A stretch of 64,000 nt of DNA from Telmatospirillum sp. (lineage in GTDB: Bacteria > Pseudomonadota > Alphaproteobacteria > CACIAM-22H2). How positions within the stretch are numbered: the stretch's first letter is position 1; each line of letters begins with the position of its first letter. This document shows positions 47,698 through 56,674 of the stretch, piece by piece. Location: positions 248,001 to 312,000 of the forward strand of contig JADCGL010000022.1 of assembly GCA_020248985.1 (NCBI GenBank), written 5' to 3'. A model generated the notes under the pieces. The model saw only the letters and a list, made by a program, of their open reading frames with translations, did not search any database and was not told the DNA's origin. A program made the position numbers and the translations under genes.

Positions 47698-48369
47698 ATG
47701 GCCGCTTCCCTCACGCACCATCCGGCCTTCGATGTTTTCGGCATCGCGGTCCATCCGTCGGTGCTGGGCGCGCTCGGCGTGTCGCTGCTGCTGGTCGGCA
47801 CTGCGCGCTTTGCGATTACGCGGGTCGAAAAGGATTCGCGCGTTGCCGTTGCGGCCGAAACGATCGTGACGCTGATCGAGCGCGAGCTTGCCGGAATTTT
47901 CGACGAAGATCCGCGGCCATTCCTGCCGCTGCTCGCCTCGCTGTTTCTGTTTCTGCTCGTTGCCAACCTGTCGGCGGCGATCCCGGGTTTTCTGCCGCCG
48001 ACCGAGTTTCTCGAAACGGCGGCAGCCCTTGCCTTCGTCGTGTTCGCCGCCGTGCAGATCGCCGGCGTGCGCGCACTTGGGTTCGGCGGCTATCTGCGCC
48101 ATTTTGCGCGCCCCAACGCGTTGCTGCTGCCATTCCACATCGCGGCCGAGATCACGCGCACGCTGTCGCTCGCGGTTCGGCTGTTCGGCAACATGATGAG
48201 CCACGGGCTTGTGCTGGCCCTCGTCGCCAGCATCGCAGGGCTCCTCGTACCAATCCCGTTTCTGGCCTTGGGCCTGCTGATCGGTGCCGTGCAGGCCTAC
48301 ATCTTCACAATTCTTGCCGCCGTCTACATCGCGGCGGCGATTTCCAAGCCGAAAGGGACAGCCACATGA
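47698..48369 (+). CDS. atpB: N-type ATPase F0 subunit a
   Basis: The 223-residue membrane protein carries the essential arginine, Arg161, in [18 protein letters not shown], and the last helix pair [19 protein letters not shown]. Five or six helices are predicted. It forms the ion half-channels next to the c ring. It is 4 bases after atpR, the only gap in the chain from motA to atpG. Confidence 0.93.
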   Translation: MAASLTHHPAFDVFGIAVHPSVLGALGVSLLLVGTARFAITRVEKDSRVAVAAETIVTLIERELAGIFDEDPRPFLPLLASLFLFLLVANLSAAIPGFLPPTEFLETAAALAFVVFAAVQIAGVRALGFGGYLRHFARPNALLLPFHIAAEITRTLSLAVRLFGNMMSHGLVLALVASIAGLLVPIPFLALGLLIGAVQAYIFTILAAVYIAAAISKPKGTAT

Positions 48370-48614
48370 ATGTCGAAGTCTGGAGCATCATCGGTGCGGT
48401 CGTCGCCGTCTGCGTGGGCGCCATCGCACCCGCACTCGCCGAAGGGCGCGCCCTTGCCGCCGCCCTGGAAGGCATTGCGCGCCAACCCGACGCGGCGGGA
48501 CCGATCTCGCGGACGCTGTTCGTGGGCCTCGCGATGATCGAGACGATGGCGATCTACTGCCTCGTCGTGGCCCTGTTGCTGCTCTTCGCCAATCCGTTCG
48601 CCGGCGCACAATGA
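48366..48614 (+). CDS. atpE: N-type ATPase F0 subunit c
   Basis: The 82-residue helical hairpin has the carrier carboxylate Glu59 in [14 protein letters not shown] and the loop ARQPDA. Helix 1 reads [17 protein letters not shown], so Glu26 stands where sodium-dependent rings have a Gln ligand; Thr60 and Tyr64 match sodium-site positions. The GxGxG pattern of ordinary c subunits is mostly lost, as in N-ATPases with large rings. Ion specificity (proton or sodium) is therefore ambiguous. Overlaps atpB and atpF by 4 bases. Confidence 0.92.
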   Translation: MNVEVWSIIGAVVAVCVGAIAPALAEGRALAAALEGIARQPDAAGPISRTLFVGLAMIETMAIYCLVVALLLLFANPFAGAQ

Positions 48615-49342
48615 GCTTCTCGCCCCTCGCCTTCGCGTTCCAACTCGTCAATTTTCTCGTCTTGGCGTGGCTGCTCAAACGCTGGTTCTACGCGCCCTTG
48701 CTGGCGGCCGTGGATGCGCGCCGCACGGAACTGGCAAACGAGCGGGCGGCCGCACAAGCCGCACGGCTTGCGGCCGACTCGGCCAAAGCCGAAGCAGACG
48801 CGCGCATGCAAGCGCTCGACGCCGAACGCGCGGCGGTGCTCGATGCGGCGCGCGCGCAAGCGGCGGCCGATCGCGCGCACGTTGCCGAAGCCGCGCGCAA
48901 GGAAGCGCAAGAACGGCTCGACAATGCCGCCGCCCGCCTTGCCGAAGAACATGCGGCCGCCAAGCGAACCTTGCGCGCCGAAGCGGCCGAACTCGGCATC
49001 GTGCTGGCCGGGCGGTTCGTGGCGGGATTGCCGGGGCCGGCGATCGACCAGGGTTTGCGCGAAGCGCTGGCCGCTTGGCGCGACGCCCTGCCCGCTGCAC
49101 AAGCCGCCGCCCTGCTCGACGGCCTTGCGCCCTCGCGCATCGCGACGCCTTTCCCGCTCGATGCAGATGCGCAAGCCGCGTGGCGCACGCTTTTTGCCGA
49201 CCGGTTCGGCGCGAAGACTTCACCGGAGTTCGCGCACGGTCCGGCGATCGGGGCAGGTGTCGAAATCGATTTTCCGGGCGGCAGCGTTCGCTTCTCGCTG
49301 CGTTCGACCGCCGAGGACGTGCTCGCCCATGCCGACGACTGA
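48611..49342 (+). CDS. atpF: N-type ATPase subunit b with delta-like C-terminal extension
   Basis: The 243-residue protein has one N-terminal transmembrane helix ([20 protein letters not shown]), a long alanine- and arginine-rich coiled coil (about residues 35-150) and a C-terminal domain of about 90 residues ([18 protein letters not shown]). Ordinary b subunits are near 160 residues. N-ATPase operons lack a separate delta gene, and this one does too, so the extension probably provides the top attachment to F1. It overlaps atpA by 14 bases. Confidence 0.9.
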   Translation: MSFSPLAFAFQLVNFLVLAWLLKRWFYAPLLAAVDARRTELANERAAAQAARLAADSAKAEADARMQALDAERAAVLDAARAQAAADRAHVAEAARKEAQERLDNAAARLAEEHAAAKRTLRAEAAELGIVLAGRFVAGLPGPAIDQGLREALAAWRDALPAAQAAALLDGLAPSRIATPFPLDADAQAAWRTLFADRFGAKTSPEFAHGPAIGAGVEIDFPGGSVRFSLRSTAEDVLAHADD

Positions 49343-50888
49343 TACGCTCGGGTCCGATCTGCGAAGCTGGGGCCAAGCGATGCGGTCGCGCATTGCGGCG
49401 AGCGCGACCGCGCCTCGCATCGTCGCTGCCGGGCGCCTCACGGGCCTGTTCGATTCGGTGGTGCTCGCCGAAGGTTTGCGCGACGTGCATGTCGGCGACG
49501 GCGTGTGGTGCGTGCCGGAAGACGGCAGCGCACCGGTTCCCGCACTCGTAAGCGGGATCGACGGCAACACCGCAAGCTGCGTGCTGCTCGGCCGCGGCGA
49601 GGGCTTGCGCGCCGGGGCGCGCGTGCGTGCGGGTACGGGCCCCGTCGACATTCCCGTAGGCCCGGCACAACTCGGCCGCATGCTCGATCCGCTCGGCCGG
49701 CCGCTCGACGGCGGGCCCGTGCCGACGACGAATGCGCGCAGCCCGGTCGAGCGTCTGCCGCCGCCGATCCTTGCGCGAGCGCTCATCGAGCGCCCGCTGC
49801 ACACCGGAAGTACGGCGATCGACGCGCTGATCCCGCTCGGGCGCGGCCAGCGCGAATTGCTGATCGGCGACCGGCGCACCGGCAAATCGACCTTGTCACT
49901 CGACGCAATTCTGTCGCAGCAGTCGGGCGACGTCGTGTGCGTGCATGTGTCGATCGGCCAGCGCACGGTCGGCACGCTGCGCGCGGTCGAAACCGTGCGC
50001 GCGCGTGGCCTCGCCGAGAATTGCGTGTTCGTCGTTGCCACGGCCGACGATCCGCCGGGCCTGCAATGGCTGGCACCGTTCGCAGGCTGCGCCATCGCCG
50101 AATGGTTCCGCGATTCGGGCCGCGACGTGCTGCTGGTGCTCGACGATCTCACCAAACACGCCGCCACGCATCGCCAGATCAGCCTGCTCTTGCGCAACCC
50201 GCCGGGGCGCGAGGCCTATCCGGGCGACGTATTCTATCTGCATGCGCGTTTGCTCGAGCGCGCGGCCAAACTCGCCCCTGAGTTCGGCGGCGGCTCGCTC
50301 AGCATCCTTGCCGTCGCCGAAACGCAAGGCAACGACATTTCGGGCTACATCCCGACGAATCTCATCTCGATCGTCGATGGCCAGATCGTGTGCGACGCCA
50401 AGCTATGGGCGCTTGGCCAGCGCCCGGCCATCGATATCGGCCGCAGCGTGTCGCGCGTCGGCGGGCGCGCACAACCCGCCGCTTTGCGCCGCGTGGCGGG
50501 CGATCTGAAACTTGTCTATGCGCAGTTTCTCGAACTCGAGGAGTTCGCGCGCTTCGGCGGCCTTGCCGACAGTGCGGCGCGCGCGCGCCTCACCCACGGG
50601 CTGCGATTGCGCGCCGCCCTCGCCCAGCCCGCCAATGCGCCGCTGTCGCTGCCGGCCCAATACGCGCTGCTCTCGGCCGTGCGCGCCGGCCTGCTCGATG
50701 CGCACCCGCTTGCGGCCGTAGCCGCGTTGCGCGACCGCGTCGAAGAAACCATGCGCAGCAACTTCGCCGATCTGTGCGCCGAGCTCGAAGCAGGGGCCGC
50801 GATCGCGGATTCGGCGAACGCGCAGTTGCTCGAAGCGCTGGCGGCACTGCTCGCCGCAGCGTCGGTCGAGACGACCGAAAATGTCTGA
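49329..50888 (+). CDS. atpA: N-type ATPase F1 alpha subunit
   Basis: The 519-residue protein has the P-loop GDRRTGKS (residues 180-187), the VSIGQRTVG segment, SGRDVLLVLDDLTKHA and the arginine finger in SRVGGRAQ. The N-terminal domain carries RIVAAGRLTGLFDSVVLAEGL. Alpha subunits bind non-catalytic nucleotides and complete the catalytic sites of beta. The ATG at 49329 was chosen; the frame is open upstream as a shadow of atpF. It overlaps atpG by 8 bases. Confidence 0.95.
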   Translation: MPTTDTLGSDLRSWGQAMRSRIAASATAPRIVAAGRLTGLFDSVVLAEGLRDVHVGDGVWCVPEDGSAPVPALVSGIDGNTASCVLLGRGEGLRAGARVRAGTGPVDIPVGPAQLGRMLDPLGRPLDGGPVPTTNARSPVERLPPPILARALIERPLHTGSTAIDALIPLGRGQRELLIGDRRTGKSTLSLDAILSQQSGDVVCVHVSIGQRTVGTLRAVETVRARGLAENCVFVVATADDPPGLQWLAPFAGCAIAEWFRDSGRDVLLVLDDLTKHAATHRQISLLLRNPPGREAYPGDVFYLHARLLERAAKLAPEFGGGSLSILAVAETQGNDISGYIPTNLISIVDGQIVCDAKLWALGQRPAIDIGRSVSRVGGRAQPAALRRVAGDLKLVYAQFLELEEFARFGGLADSAARARLTHGLRLRAALAQPANAPLSLPAQYALLSAVRAGLLDAHPLAAVAALRDRVEETMRSNFADLCAELEAGAAIADSANAQLLEALAALLAAASVETTENV

Positions 50889-51741
50889 AGCGCGCGATCC
50901 GGTCTTGCGCATTGCGGGCTTGCGGCGTTTCCGCGAGATCGCAGCCGCCTTGCGCGCGATCGCCGCCAACGCATTGCACGCAGCCGACAGCGGCCGGGCG
51001 GCGGCACGCGCCTACGAAGCGGAAGTTGCCGCCGCCGTGCGGCAAATCTTGGGACCGCTGCCGATGCCCCGCCCGCGCATTGCAACCGTGGCCGCGTTCG
51101 TGGCCGAAGCGGGCTTCTGCGGCGCGTTCGACGAAACCGTGCTCCGCGAAGCGCGCCGACAGGCGGCGCAAGGCGTGCGCCTCGTGCTGGTCGGCAGGCG
51201 CGGCGCCCGGCGCGCGCGCGAGGCGAACATCCCGTTCGACGCCGTGTTGCCGATGGCAGCCCACGTGGCGGGCTTCGGCGATTGTGCGGCAAATGTGCTG
51301 GCCGAACTTGCCGCGCGCGGGCCGCTGGCGTTGGTCGCATGCCGCAGCCGCCCGCAAGGGGCCGATCTCGTGCGCCGCATCGTCGGCGCACGCGACGCGG
51401 CCGAAGCAACGACGCGCCGCGCGCGGCCGCTGGCGTTGATGCAGGAGCCGTTTTCGACCCTTGCCGCAGCGCTCGAACGCGAGGCGGACTATGCGGCCGT
51501 GCATCTTTGCGTCGCCGAGAGTTTTGCGGTCGAGAACGCGGCGCGCTTTGCGCGCATGGATGCCGCATGCCGGCGCGCGGACGACGAGATCGAACGGCTG
51601 GCACGGCGCATCGACAGCCTGCGCCAAGACCGCATCTCGCAGGATATCTTCGAAACTTTCGGCGCCGCCGGCCCCGGCGACGTCGCAACGGCCGCGAAAA
51701 AACGCGTCCGGGCCGAAGCTGTCAGTTCCCCTCGACCGTAA
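50881..51741 (+). CDS. atpG: N-type ATPase F1 gamma-like subunit
   Basis: The 286-residue protein is diverged, as usual for the family. The N-terminal helix (LRRFREIAAALRAIAANAL) and the C-terminal helix (RIDSLRQDRISQDIFETF) form the rotor shaft, and a Rossmann-like middle has FVAEAGFCGAFDETVL. It is the last gene of the ATPase operon. Its 3' end overlaps the convergent small secreted protein gene by 20 bases, which marks the end of the transcription unit. Confidence 0.9.
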   Translation: MSEARDPVLRIAGLRRFREIAAALRAIAANALHAADSGRAAARAYEAEVAAAVRQILGPLPMPRPRIATVAAFVAEAGFCGAFDETVLREARRQAAQGVRLVLVGRRGARRAREANIPFDAVLPMAAHVAGFGDCAANVLAELAARGPLALVACRSRPQGADLVRRIVGARDAAEATTRRARPLALMQEPFSTLAAALEREADYAAVHLCVAESFAVENAARFARMDAACRRADDEIERLARRIDSLRQDRISQDIFETFGAAGPGDVATAAKKRVRAEAVSSPRP

Positions 51742-52006
51742 CGATGCCCTGCGGCGACAGCGAGATTTTGCGCACCACGCCGTCCTTCGACGCGGTGGCG
51801 TGCCAAAAGCTGTCGCAGCCTTTTTTGAGGCCTTTGACGTCCTTGTAGTCGGCAATTTTGATCATCTTCGTCGCGGTTGCGGCCGTCGAGCCGTCGATTT
51901 TGGTGCCGGCATCGCACGCGGCCGCAGCTTGCGGCACGCCTGCAAAAACGCCGCCCGCAAGGGCGGCCGAAAAGAGCAGAAGTGTCGCAGCGTGTTTCAA
52001 GACCAT
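51722..52006 (-). CDS. Small secreted hypothetical protein, 94 aa
   Basis: A signal peptide (VLKHAATLLLFSAALAGGVFA) precedes a mature domain of about 65 residues with two cysteines (AAACDAG and KKGCDSF), possibly joined by a disulfide, and the end DGVVRKISLSPQGIVTVEG. The protein is probably periplasmic. No named family is recognised. ATG at 52006 starts the signal peptide; the frame is open further upstream but adds a charged stretch before it. Confidence 0.7.
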   Translation of the reverse strand: MVLKHAATLLLFSAALAGGVFAGVPQAAAACDAGTKIDGSTAATATKMIKIADYKDVKGLKKGCDSFWHATASKDGVVRKISLSPQGIVTVEGN

Positions 52007-52087
52007 GGCGCTCGCCTCTAAGCGAATTTTGTTTCGAGGGGCGATCCTAGGGCCGCCTCGCAAGACCCGCCTAGCGACGGCAACTAC

Positions 52088-53326
52088 CTAGCGCGTGCCT
52101 GCCGCCCCCGGCTGGCGCGGCAGAAGGATCGTCAGAACACCGAGCAGCGGCAGATACGCGCACAGCGCATAGACCTGCTCGATGCTCATCGTATCGGCGA
52201 GCCAGCCGATGGCTGCGGCCCCAAGGCCGCCGAGCCCGAACGAGAAGCCGAAGAACAGCCCGGCCACCATGCCGATTCGACCCGGCATCAGCTCTTGCGC
52301 ATAGACGAGAATCGCCGAAAAGGCCGACGACATCATGAGTCCGATTACGAGCGACAAAGCCAACGTCGCTTCGAGGCCGGCATAAGGCATCGCCAGGGTG
52401 AAAGGCAGCGGCCCGAGAATGGAAATCCAGATGATCGGGATGCGCCCGACCTTGTCGCCGAACCAGCCGCCCGCCAGCGTGCCGAGCGCCAACGACGCCA
52501 GGAACGCAAACAACGCGATCTGCGCGAACTGGATCGACACGTCGAATTTTTCGATCAGATAGAACGTGTAATAGGAGGTGAGGCTCGCCGTGTAGAACGT
52601 CTTCGAGAAAATCAGCGCCACCAGCACCGCGACCGCAAACGCGACCGTGCGGCGCGGCAGCGGCGGTGCGTCCGAAACCGCCCGCGCACGAACACCGGCG
52701 CGCGCACCGTCGCGCCGCTTTTCGGCGTACCAGCGACCGATCGCAAACAGGATCGCCATCGCGACGAACGCGGCCGCCGAGAACCAAACGATGCTGGCCT
52801 GGCCGTTTGGCACGATGATGAAGGCAGCCAGCAACGGTCCGATCGCCGAGCCCGAATTGCCGCCGACCTGGAACAGCGATTGGGCAAGTCCGTGCCGGCC
52901 GCCCGACGCGAGCCGCGCCACACGCGAGGCCTCGGGATGGAAGACGGCCGAGCCGATGCCGATCAAGGCGGCGGCGCCGAGAATGACCGGATAGCTTGCG
53001 GCCTGCGACATCAGCACGAGGCCGCACAGCGTGAAGCCCATGCCGAGGCCAAGCGAATAAGGCATCGGGCGCCGATCGGTCGTGGCGCCGACGAGCGGCT
53101 GCAGCAGCGAGGCCGTGCACTGGAAGGCGAGTGTGATGAGCCCGATCTGCGCATAGTCGAGCGCGTAGGATTCTTTGAGCAGCGGATAGATCGCCGGCAC
53201 CATCGACTGCATCATGTCGTTCAGCATGTGGCAGAAGCTGAGCGAGAAGATCACCGCAAAAGCCGAATCGCTCCCGCGCGATTCGGGCGCGCGACTCGTC
53301 GGCAATACGGCTCTGTCGTCGGGCAT
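52088..53326 (-). CDS. MFS transporter, fosmidomycin-resistance (Fsr) type
   Basis: The 412-residue inner-membrane protein has 12 predicted helices. The start (FSLSFCHMLNDMMQSMVPAIYPLLKESY, seen in two blocks) and GTLAGGWFGDKVGR, a motif A in the second half, match Fsr-type exporters. GSAVFHPEASRVAR is also characteristic. Members export fosmidomycin and other compounds; the natural substrate is not known. A strong AAGGAACG site precedes the ATG. It is divergent from a small gene and a sugar-acid pair. Confidence 0.9.
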   Translation of the reverse strand: MPDDRAVLPTSRAPESRGSDSAFAVIFSLSFCHMLNDMMQSMVPAIYPLLKESYALDYAQIGLITLAFQCTASLLQPLVGATTDRRPMPYSLGLGMGFTLCGLVLMSQAASYPVILGAAALIGIGSAVFHPEASRVARLASGGRHGLAQSLFQVGGNSGSAIGPLLAAFIIVPNGQASIVWFSAAAFVAMAILFAIGRWYAEKRRDGARAGVRARAVSDAPPLPRRTVAFAVAVLVALIFSKTFYTASLTSYYTFYLIEKFDVSIQFAQIALFAFLASLALGTLAGGWFGDKVGRIPIIWISILGPLPFTLAMPYAGLEATLALSLVIGLMMSSAFSAILVYAQELMPGRIGMVAGLFFGFSFGLGGLGAAAIGWLADTMSIEQVYALCAYLPLLGVLTILLPRQPGAAGTR

Positions 53327-53492
53327 CGGTGCGTTCCTTGGATGGCGATCGCGTACACAAGAAATAGCACGATCCGGGCGCACTGAAATCGGCAATCGCG
53401 TATGCGCGCGTATGCCGAGCAAATCGGACTTGACCGCAAGCGCCGCACAACCGACGCTTCGGCCAAGAAAAACGGTTCCTGGGGGGGAAACC

Positions 53493-53807
53493 ATGGCAAT
53501 GCCTGCGCGCCAGACGGCAAAAATGCCGCTCGTGTCGATCGATGACGCCGATCCGCGCAAGATCGCGGCGATCTGGCGGCAACTTTATCGCAGTCCGTAT
53601 CTCGAAGGCGGGCGCATGCTGTTCCCGAGCGCCCCGAGCCTGTCGGGCACGTCGTTTCCGATCTCGCGCGCCGCCGGCCTCGGCATCGAGGGCGATGAAA
53701 AGCAGCGCGGCAAGGGCAAGTTCCCCCATTGGAACCCACCGCTGCTGCGCCGGCGCGACGGTTCGCACACCAACTTGCGAGGTCAAAAATGGCAAGGACG
53801 GTTCTGA
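53493..53807 (+). CDS. Hypothetical protein, 104 aa
   Basis: The gene starts with ATG after a GGGGGGG-A-rich leader. The N-terminal half reads DDADPRKIAAIWRQLYRSPY and the C-terminal half is basic with RGKGKFPHWNPPLLRRR. Composition is balanced, unlike the arginine-rich shadow frames here, which supports it being real. It overlaps the SDR gene by 19 bases and may be coupled with it. Function unknown. Confidence 0.55.
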   Translation: MAMPARQTAKMPLVSIDDADPRKIAAIWRQLYRSPYLEGGRMLFPSAPSLSGTSFPISRAAGLGIEGDEKQRGKGKFPHWNPPLLRRRDGSHTNLRGQKWQGRF

Positions 53808-54601
53808 TCACCGGGGCGGCCGGCAATATCGGCAGCAAGCTTGCCCGCCATTTCAAAACGCTGGGCTGGGATCTGCGCCTCGTCGATACGCAGAGCGGCG
53901 ACGGTATCGAGGTTTGCGACCTGTCGGTTTGGGACGATGCCTGGGCGCGGCACTTCGCGGGCGTGGATACGGTCATCCTACTGGCGGGCGATCCGCGACC
54001 CGAAGCACCCTGGGACAAGATCGTGCCGCTCAATCTCGATCTCGTGCTGAACGTCTACGAAGCCGCGGCCCTGCACAAAGTGCGGCGCGTGATATTCGCA
54101 AGCTCGAACTGGACCATGGCCGGCCATCGTTTCGACGACGGCGCCTTGCCGACGGACCGCACGCCGCGCCCGGTCAATGCCTATGGCATGTCCAAACTCG
54201 TGGGCGAACGCATCGGCAAATCCTTTGCCGAGCGGCGCGGCGTGTCGTCGATCAGCTTCCGCATTGGCTGGTGCCAGCACGGTGCGAACCAGCCGGGCCC
54301 GCACATGGATTGGGCGGATTGGGGGCAAGGCATGTGGCTCTCCGACCGCGACATGGCGCAGGGCTTCGAAAAAGCCGTGCTCGCACCCGACAGCGTGCGC
54401 TTTGCCGTTCTCAATCTGATGTCGGCCAATCCCGGCATGCGCTGGGACATCGAAACGACGCGCAAGACGATCGGCTACGTGCCGCAAGACGGTACCGCTC
54501 CGGTCCTCTCGCAAGCGCAGCAAGACGGCGCCGCCCTCACGCGCCGAACAGTTGCGATGATCGAGGCGGCGAAAGACTGGGTGCGCGATACGAAATGGTA
54601 G
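53789..54601 (+). CDS. NAD-dependent epimerase/dehydratase, uronate dehydrogenase-like
   Basis: The 270-residue SDR has VLITGAAGNIGSKLARHFK for NAD, VILLAGDPRPEAPW, the SSNWTMAGH strand and the YGMSK catalytic pair. The block VSSISFRIGWCQHG and WLSDRDMAQGFEKAV fit the uronate dehydrogenase group, which oxidises hexuronates to aldarolactones. The enolase-superfamily gene downstream would then act on the sugar acid formed. Start at ATG 53789. Confidence 0.85.
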   Translation: MARTVLITGAAGNIGSKLARHFKTLGWDLRLVDTQSGDGIEVCDLSVWDDAWARHFAGVDTVILLAGDPRPEAPWDKIVPLNLDLVLNVYEAAALHKVRRVIFASSNWTMAGHRFDDGALPTDRTPRPVNAYGMSKLVGERIGKSFAERRGVSSISFRIGWCQHGANQPGPHMDWADWGQGMWLSDRDMAQGFEKAVLAPDSVRFAVLNLMSANPGMRWDIETTRKTIGYVPQDGTAPVLSQAQQDGAALTRRTVAMIEAAKDWVRDTKW

Positions 54602-54706
54602 CGATTGACAGCGTGCGTTCGGATGCTCCATCGTTTGGACAAGAAGCGACCTGGGGAGGGGCCTTGCACGCACGCCTGGAATAGGCGGCGCGCAGGCGGC
54701 GAAAAA

Positions 54707-55900
54707 ATGAAGATCATCGACGTCAAATGTGCCGTCATCGGCAAAAATCCGATCGTCCGAATCGTGACCGATCAGGGCATCAGCGGCTTCGGCGAAGTCG
54801 AGCAATACAAACCCTATCTCAAACCGTTTGTGCTGCAGTTCCGCGAACCGCTGCTGGGCGCGGACCCGACGGACGTCGAGCGCACGATGCTGCGCATCCG
54901 CCAGCGCGGCGCTTTCAAGCCTTACGGTGCCGCCATCAGCGCCATCGAAATGGCGCTGTGGGACGTGGCCGGAAAAGCCGCAGGCCTGCCGGTCTACAAA
55001 CTTCTGGGCGGCAAGGTGCGCGACCGCGTGCGCGTCTACAACGGCGCCTTGCGCACGAAACTGCCGAGCTACCGGCCCGAAGACATGGCCGCCGAGATGA
55101 AGCGCATGATGGCGCTGCCCGAGGGCTTCACGATCGTGAAGCAGGGCATCTCGTTCCATAGCCCGATGAAAAACGAACCCGGCTATTTCTACGGCGAGGT
55201 AGCGCCCAGCGCTTTGCACGGCTGGCTCGATCGCGGGCCGATGACCGAGCGCGGCATGAACTATACGCTCGACTGCGTGGCCGCCATGAAAGAAGCGCTC
55301 GGCGACAAGGTTGGTTTGGCGCTCGATTGCGGCCCGGGCTGGATGCTGCCCGATGCGATCCGCTTTGCGCGCGCGGTCGAGAAGCACAATCTGATGTGGC
55401 TCGAGGACATGCTGACCGGCGACTACGTGCCGTTCGTGAATGCCGACGTCTATCGCGATCTCACGGTTTCGACGACCACGCCGATCCACACGGGCGAGCA
55501 GATCTATCTGCGCCAGAATTTCAAAGACCTCATCGAGCGCCAGGCCGTGCGCGTGGTCGGGCCCGATCCGTGCGACGTGGGCGGAATTGCCGAACTCAAA
55601 TGGATCGCCGAATACGCCGATCTGCACGGCATCCTGATGGCGCCGCACGGGACCGGAAACGGCGTGCTCGGCTTGGCGGCTCTCGTGCAGGTGTGCGCGG
55701 CTCTGCCGCACAATTTCATCGCGTTCGAGTATCCGGCGGGCGATCCGCTGTGGTGGTACGACATTGTCGACGGGCTGCCCAATCCCATCGTGCGCGACGG
55801 GCTCATCGACGTATGGGACCGGCCCGGCATGGGCGTGGACATCGTGCCCGAACGCGCCAAACGCTATCTTGCCGACGAGGACAAAAACTTTTTCGACTGA
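54707..55900 (+). CDS. Enolase-superfamily sugar-acid dehydratase (mandelate racemase/muconate lactonizing type)
   Basis: The 397-residue protein has the capping domain (about residues 1-125) and a TIM barrel with metal ligands in LALDCGPGW, MWLEDML and HTGEQIY, a catalytic Asp in VGPDPCDVGG and the His of MAPHGTGNG, giving the His/Asp dyad of sugar-acid dehydratases. A lysine near residue 140 (TIVKQGI) is the second-strand base candidate. It probably dehydrates an aldonate or aldarate. It lies 105 bases after the SDR gene in the same direction. The substrate is not defined. Confidence 0.9.
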   Translation: MKIIDVKCAVIGKNPIVRIVTDQGISGFGEVEQYKPYLKPFVLQFREPLLGADPTDVERTMLRIRQRGAFKPYGAAISAIEMALWDVAGKAAGLPVYKLLGGKVRDRVRVYNGALRTKLPSYRPEDMAAEMKRMMALPEGFTIVKQGISFHSPMKNEPGYFYGEVAPSALHGWLDRGPMTERGMNYTLDCVAAMKEALGDKVGLALDCGPGWMLPDAIRFARAVEKHNLMWLEDMLTGDYVPFVNADVYRDLTVSTTTPIHTGEQIYLRQNFKDLIERQAVRVVGPDPCDVGGIAELKWIAEYADLHGILMAPHGTGNGVLGLAALVQVCAALPHNFIAFEYPAGDPLWWYDIVDGLPNPIVRDGLIDVWDRPGMGVDIVPERAKRYLADEDKNFFD

Positions 55901-55980
55901 AGCTGTCGAGTTGAACCGACGGCTGGATCAACCGGCTGCGGGCATCGCCGATGCGGCGAAATCTGAAACGTCGGCCAAAT

Positions 55981-56637
55981 CTAAAACTCGACGTCCAGTT
56001 CCTCGACTTCTTCGGGCTCGGATTTCGCGGCCGAAATCCACTCCAGCATCGGCGGGAATTTCAGCATCAGGTCGCGATAGGCCGCCGACATCGGATCGAG
56101 CTTCACGTCGTAGGTCGAAAAGCGCGTGCAGACGGGTGCGTACATCGCATCGGCTGCGGTCGGCCTTTTGCCGAACAAATACGGGCCGCCATAGCGCTCG
56201 ATGCATTCGCGCCAGATCGCCGTAACCCGGTCGATATCGGCCTGGGCCCCGGCCCAAATCTTGAAATCTTTGTGGTGCGATTTGAGATTCATCGGCAGGG
56301 CCGAGCGCAAATTCGCAAAGCCCGAATGCATCTCTCCGCAGACCGCGCGGCAGTGTGCGCGCGCCACTGGATCGGTCGGCCACAAACCCGCATTCGGTCT
56401 GATTTCATGCAGATATTCCGCGATCGCCAGTGTGTCCCAGACCTTGACCGGTCCGTGGTCGAGGCACGGCACCAGGAACGACGGCGACAGCAACAGCAAT
56501 TCCGCACGCGTCGAGGGGTCGTCCCACGATGCGAGTTTTTCCTCGACGTCCAGCCCGGCCATTTTGCACAGCAGCCAGCCGCGCAAAGACCAAGAGGAAT
56601 AGTTTTTGCTACTGATCGTGAGCGAAGCCTCGGCCAT
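55981..56637 (-). CDS. Glutathione S-transferase family protein (second copy)
   Basis: The 218-residue protein repeats the architecture of the GST at 3935-4597. The motif SSKNYSSWSLRGWLLCKMAG holds the candidate catalytic Ser. PSFLVPCL has the cis-Pro, and AADAMYAPVCTRF is in the helical domain. An acidic tail (EEVEELDVEF) follows. ATG at 56637 (MAEASLTISS) was chosen; upstream Met codons would run into the divergent phaZ leader. It is 37 bases from phaZ. Confidence 0.87.
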   Translation of the reverse strand: MAEASLTISSKNYSSWSLRGWLLCKMAGLDVEEKLASWDDPSTRAELLLLSPSFLVPCLDHGPVKVWDTLAIAEYLHEIRPNAGLWPTDPVARAHCRAVCGEMHSGFANLRSALPMNLKSHHKDFKIWAGAQADIDRVTAIWRECIERYGGPYLFGKRPTAADAMYAPVCTRFSTYDVKLDPMSAAYRDLMLKFPPMLEWISAAKSEPEEVEELDVEF

Positions 56638-56674
56638 ACCGCCAAGGATGCAAAATCCGAGCCTGTCCGTGGAC

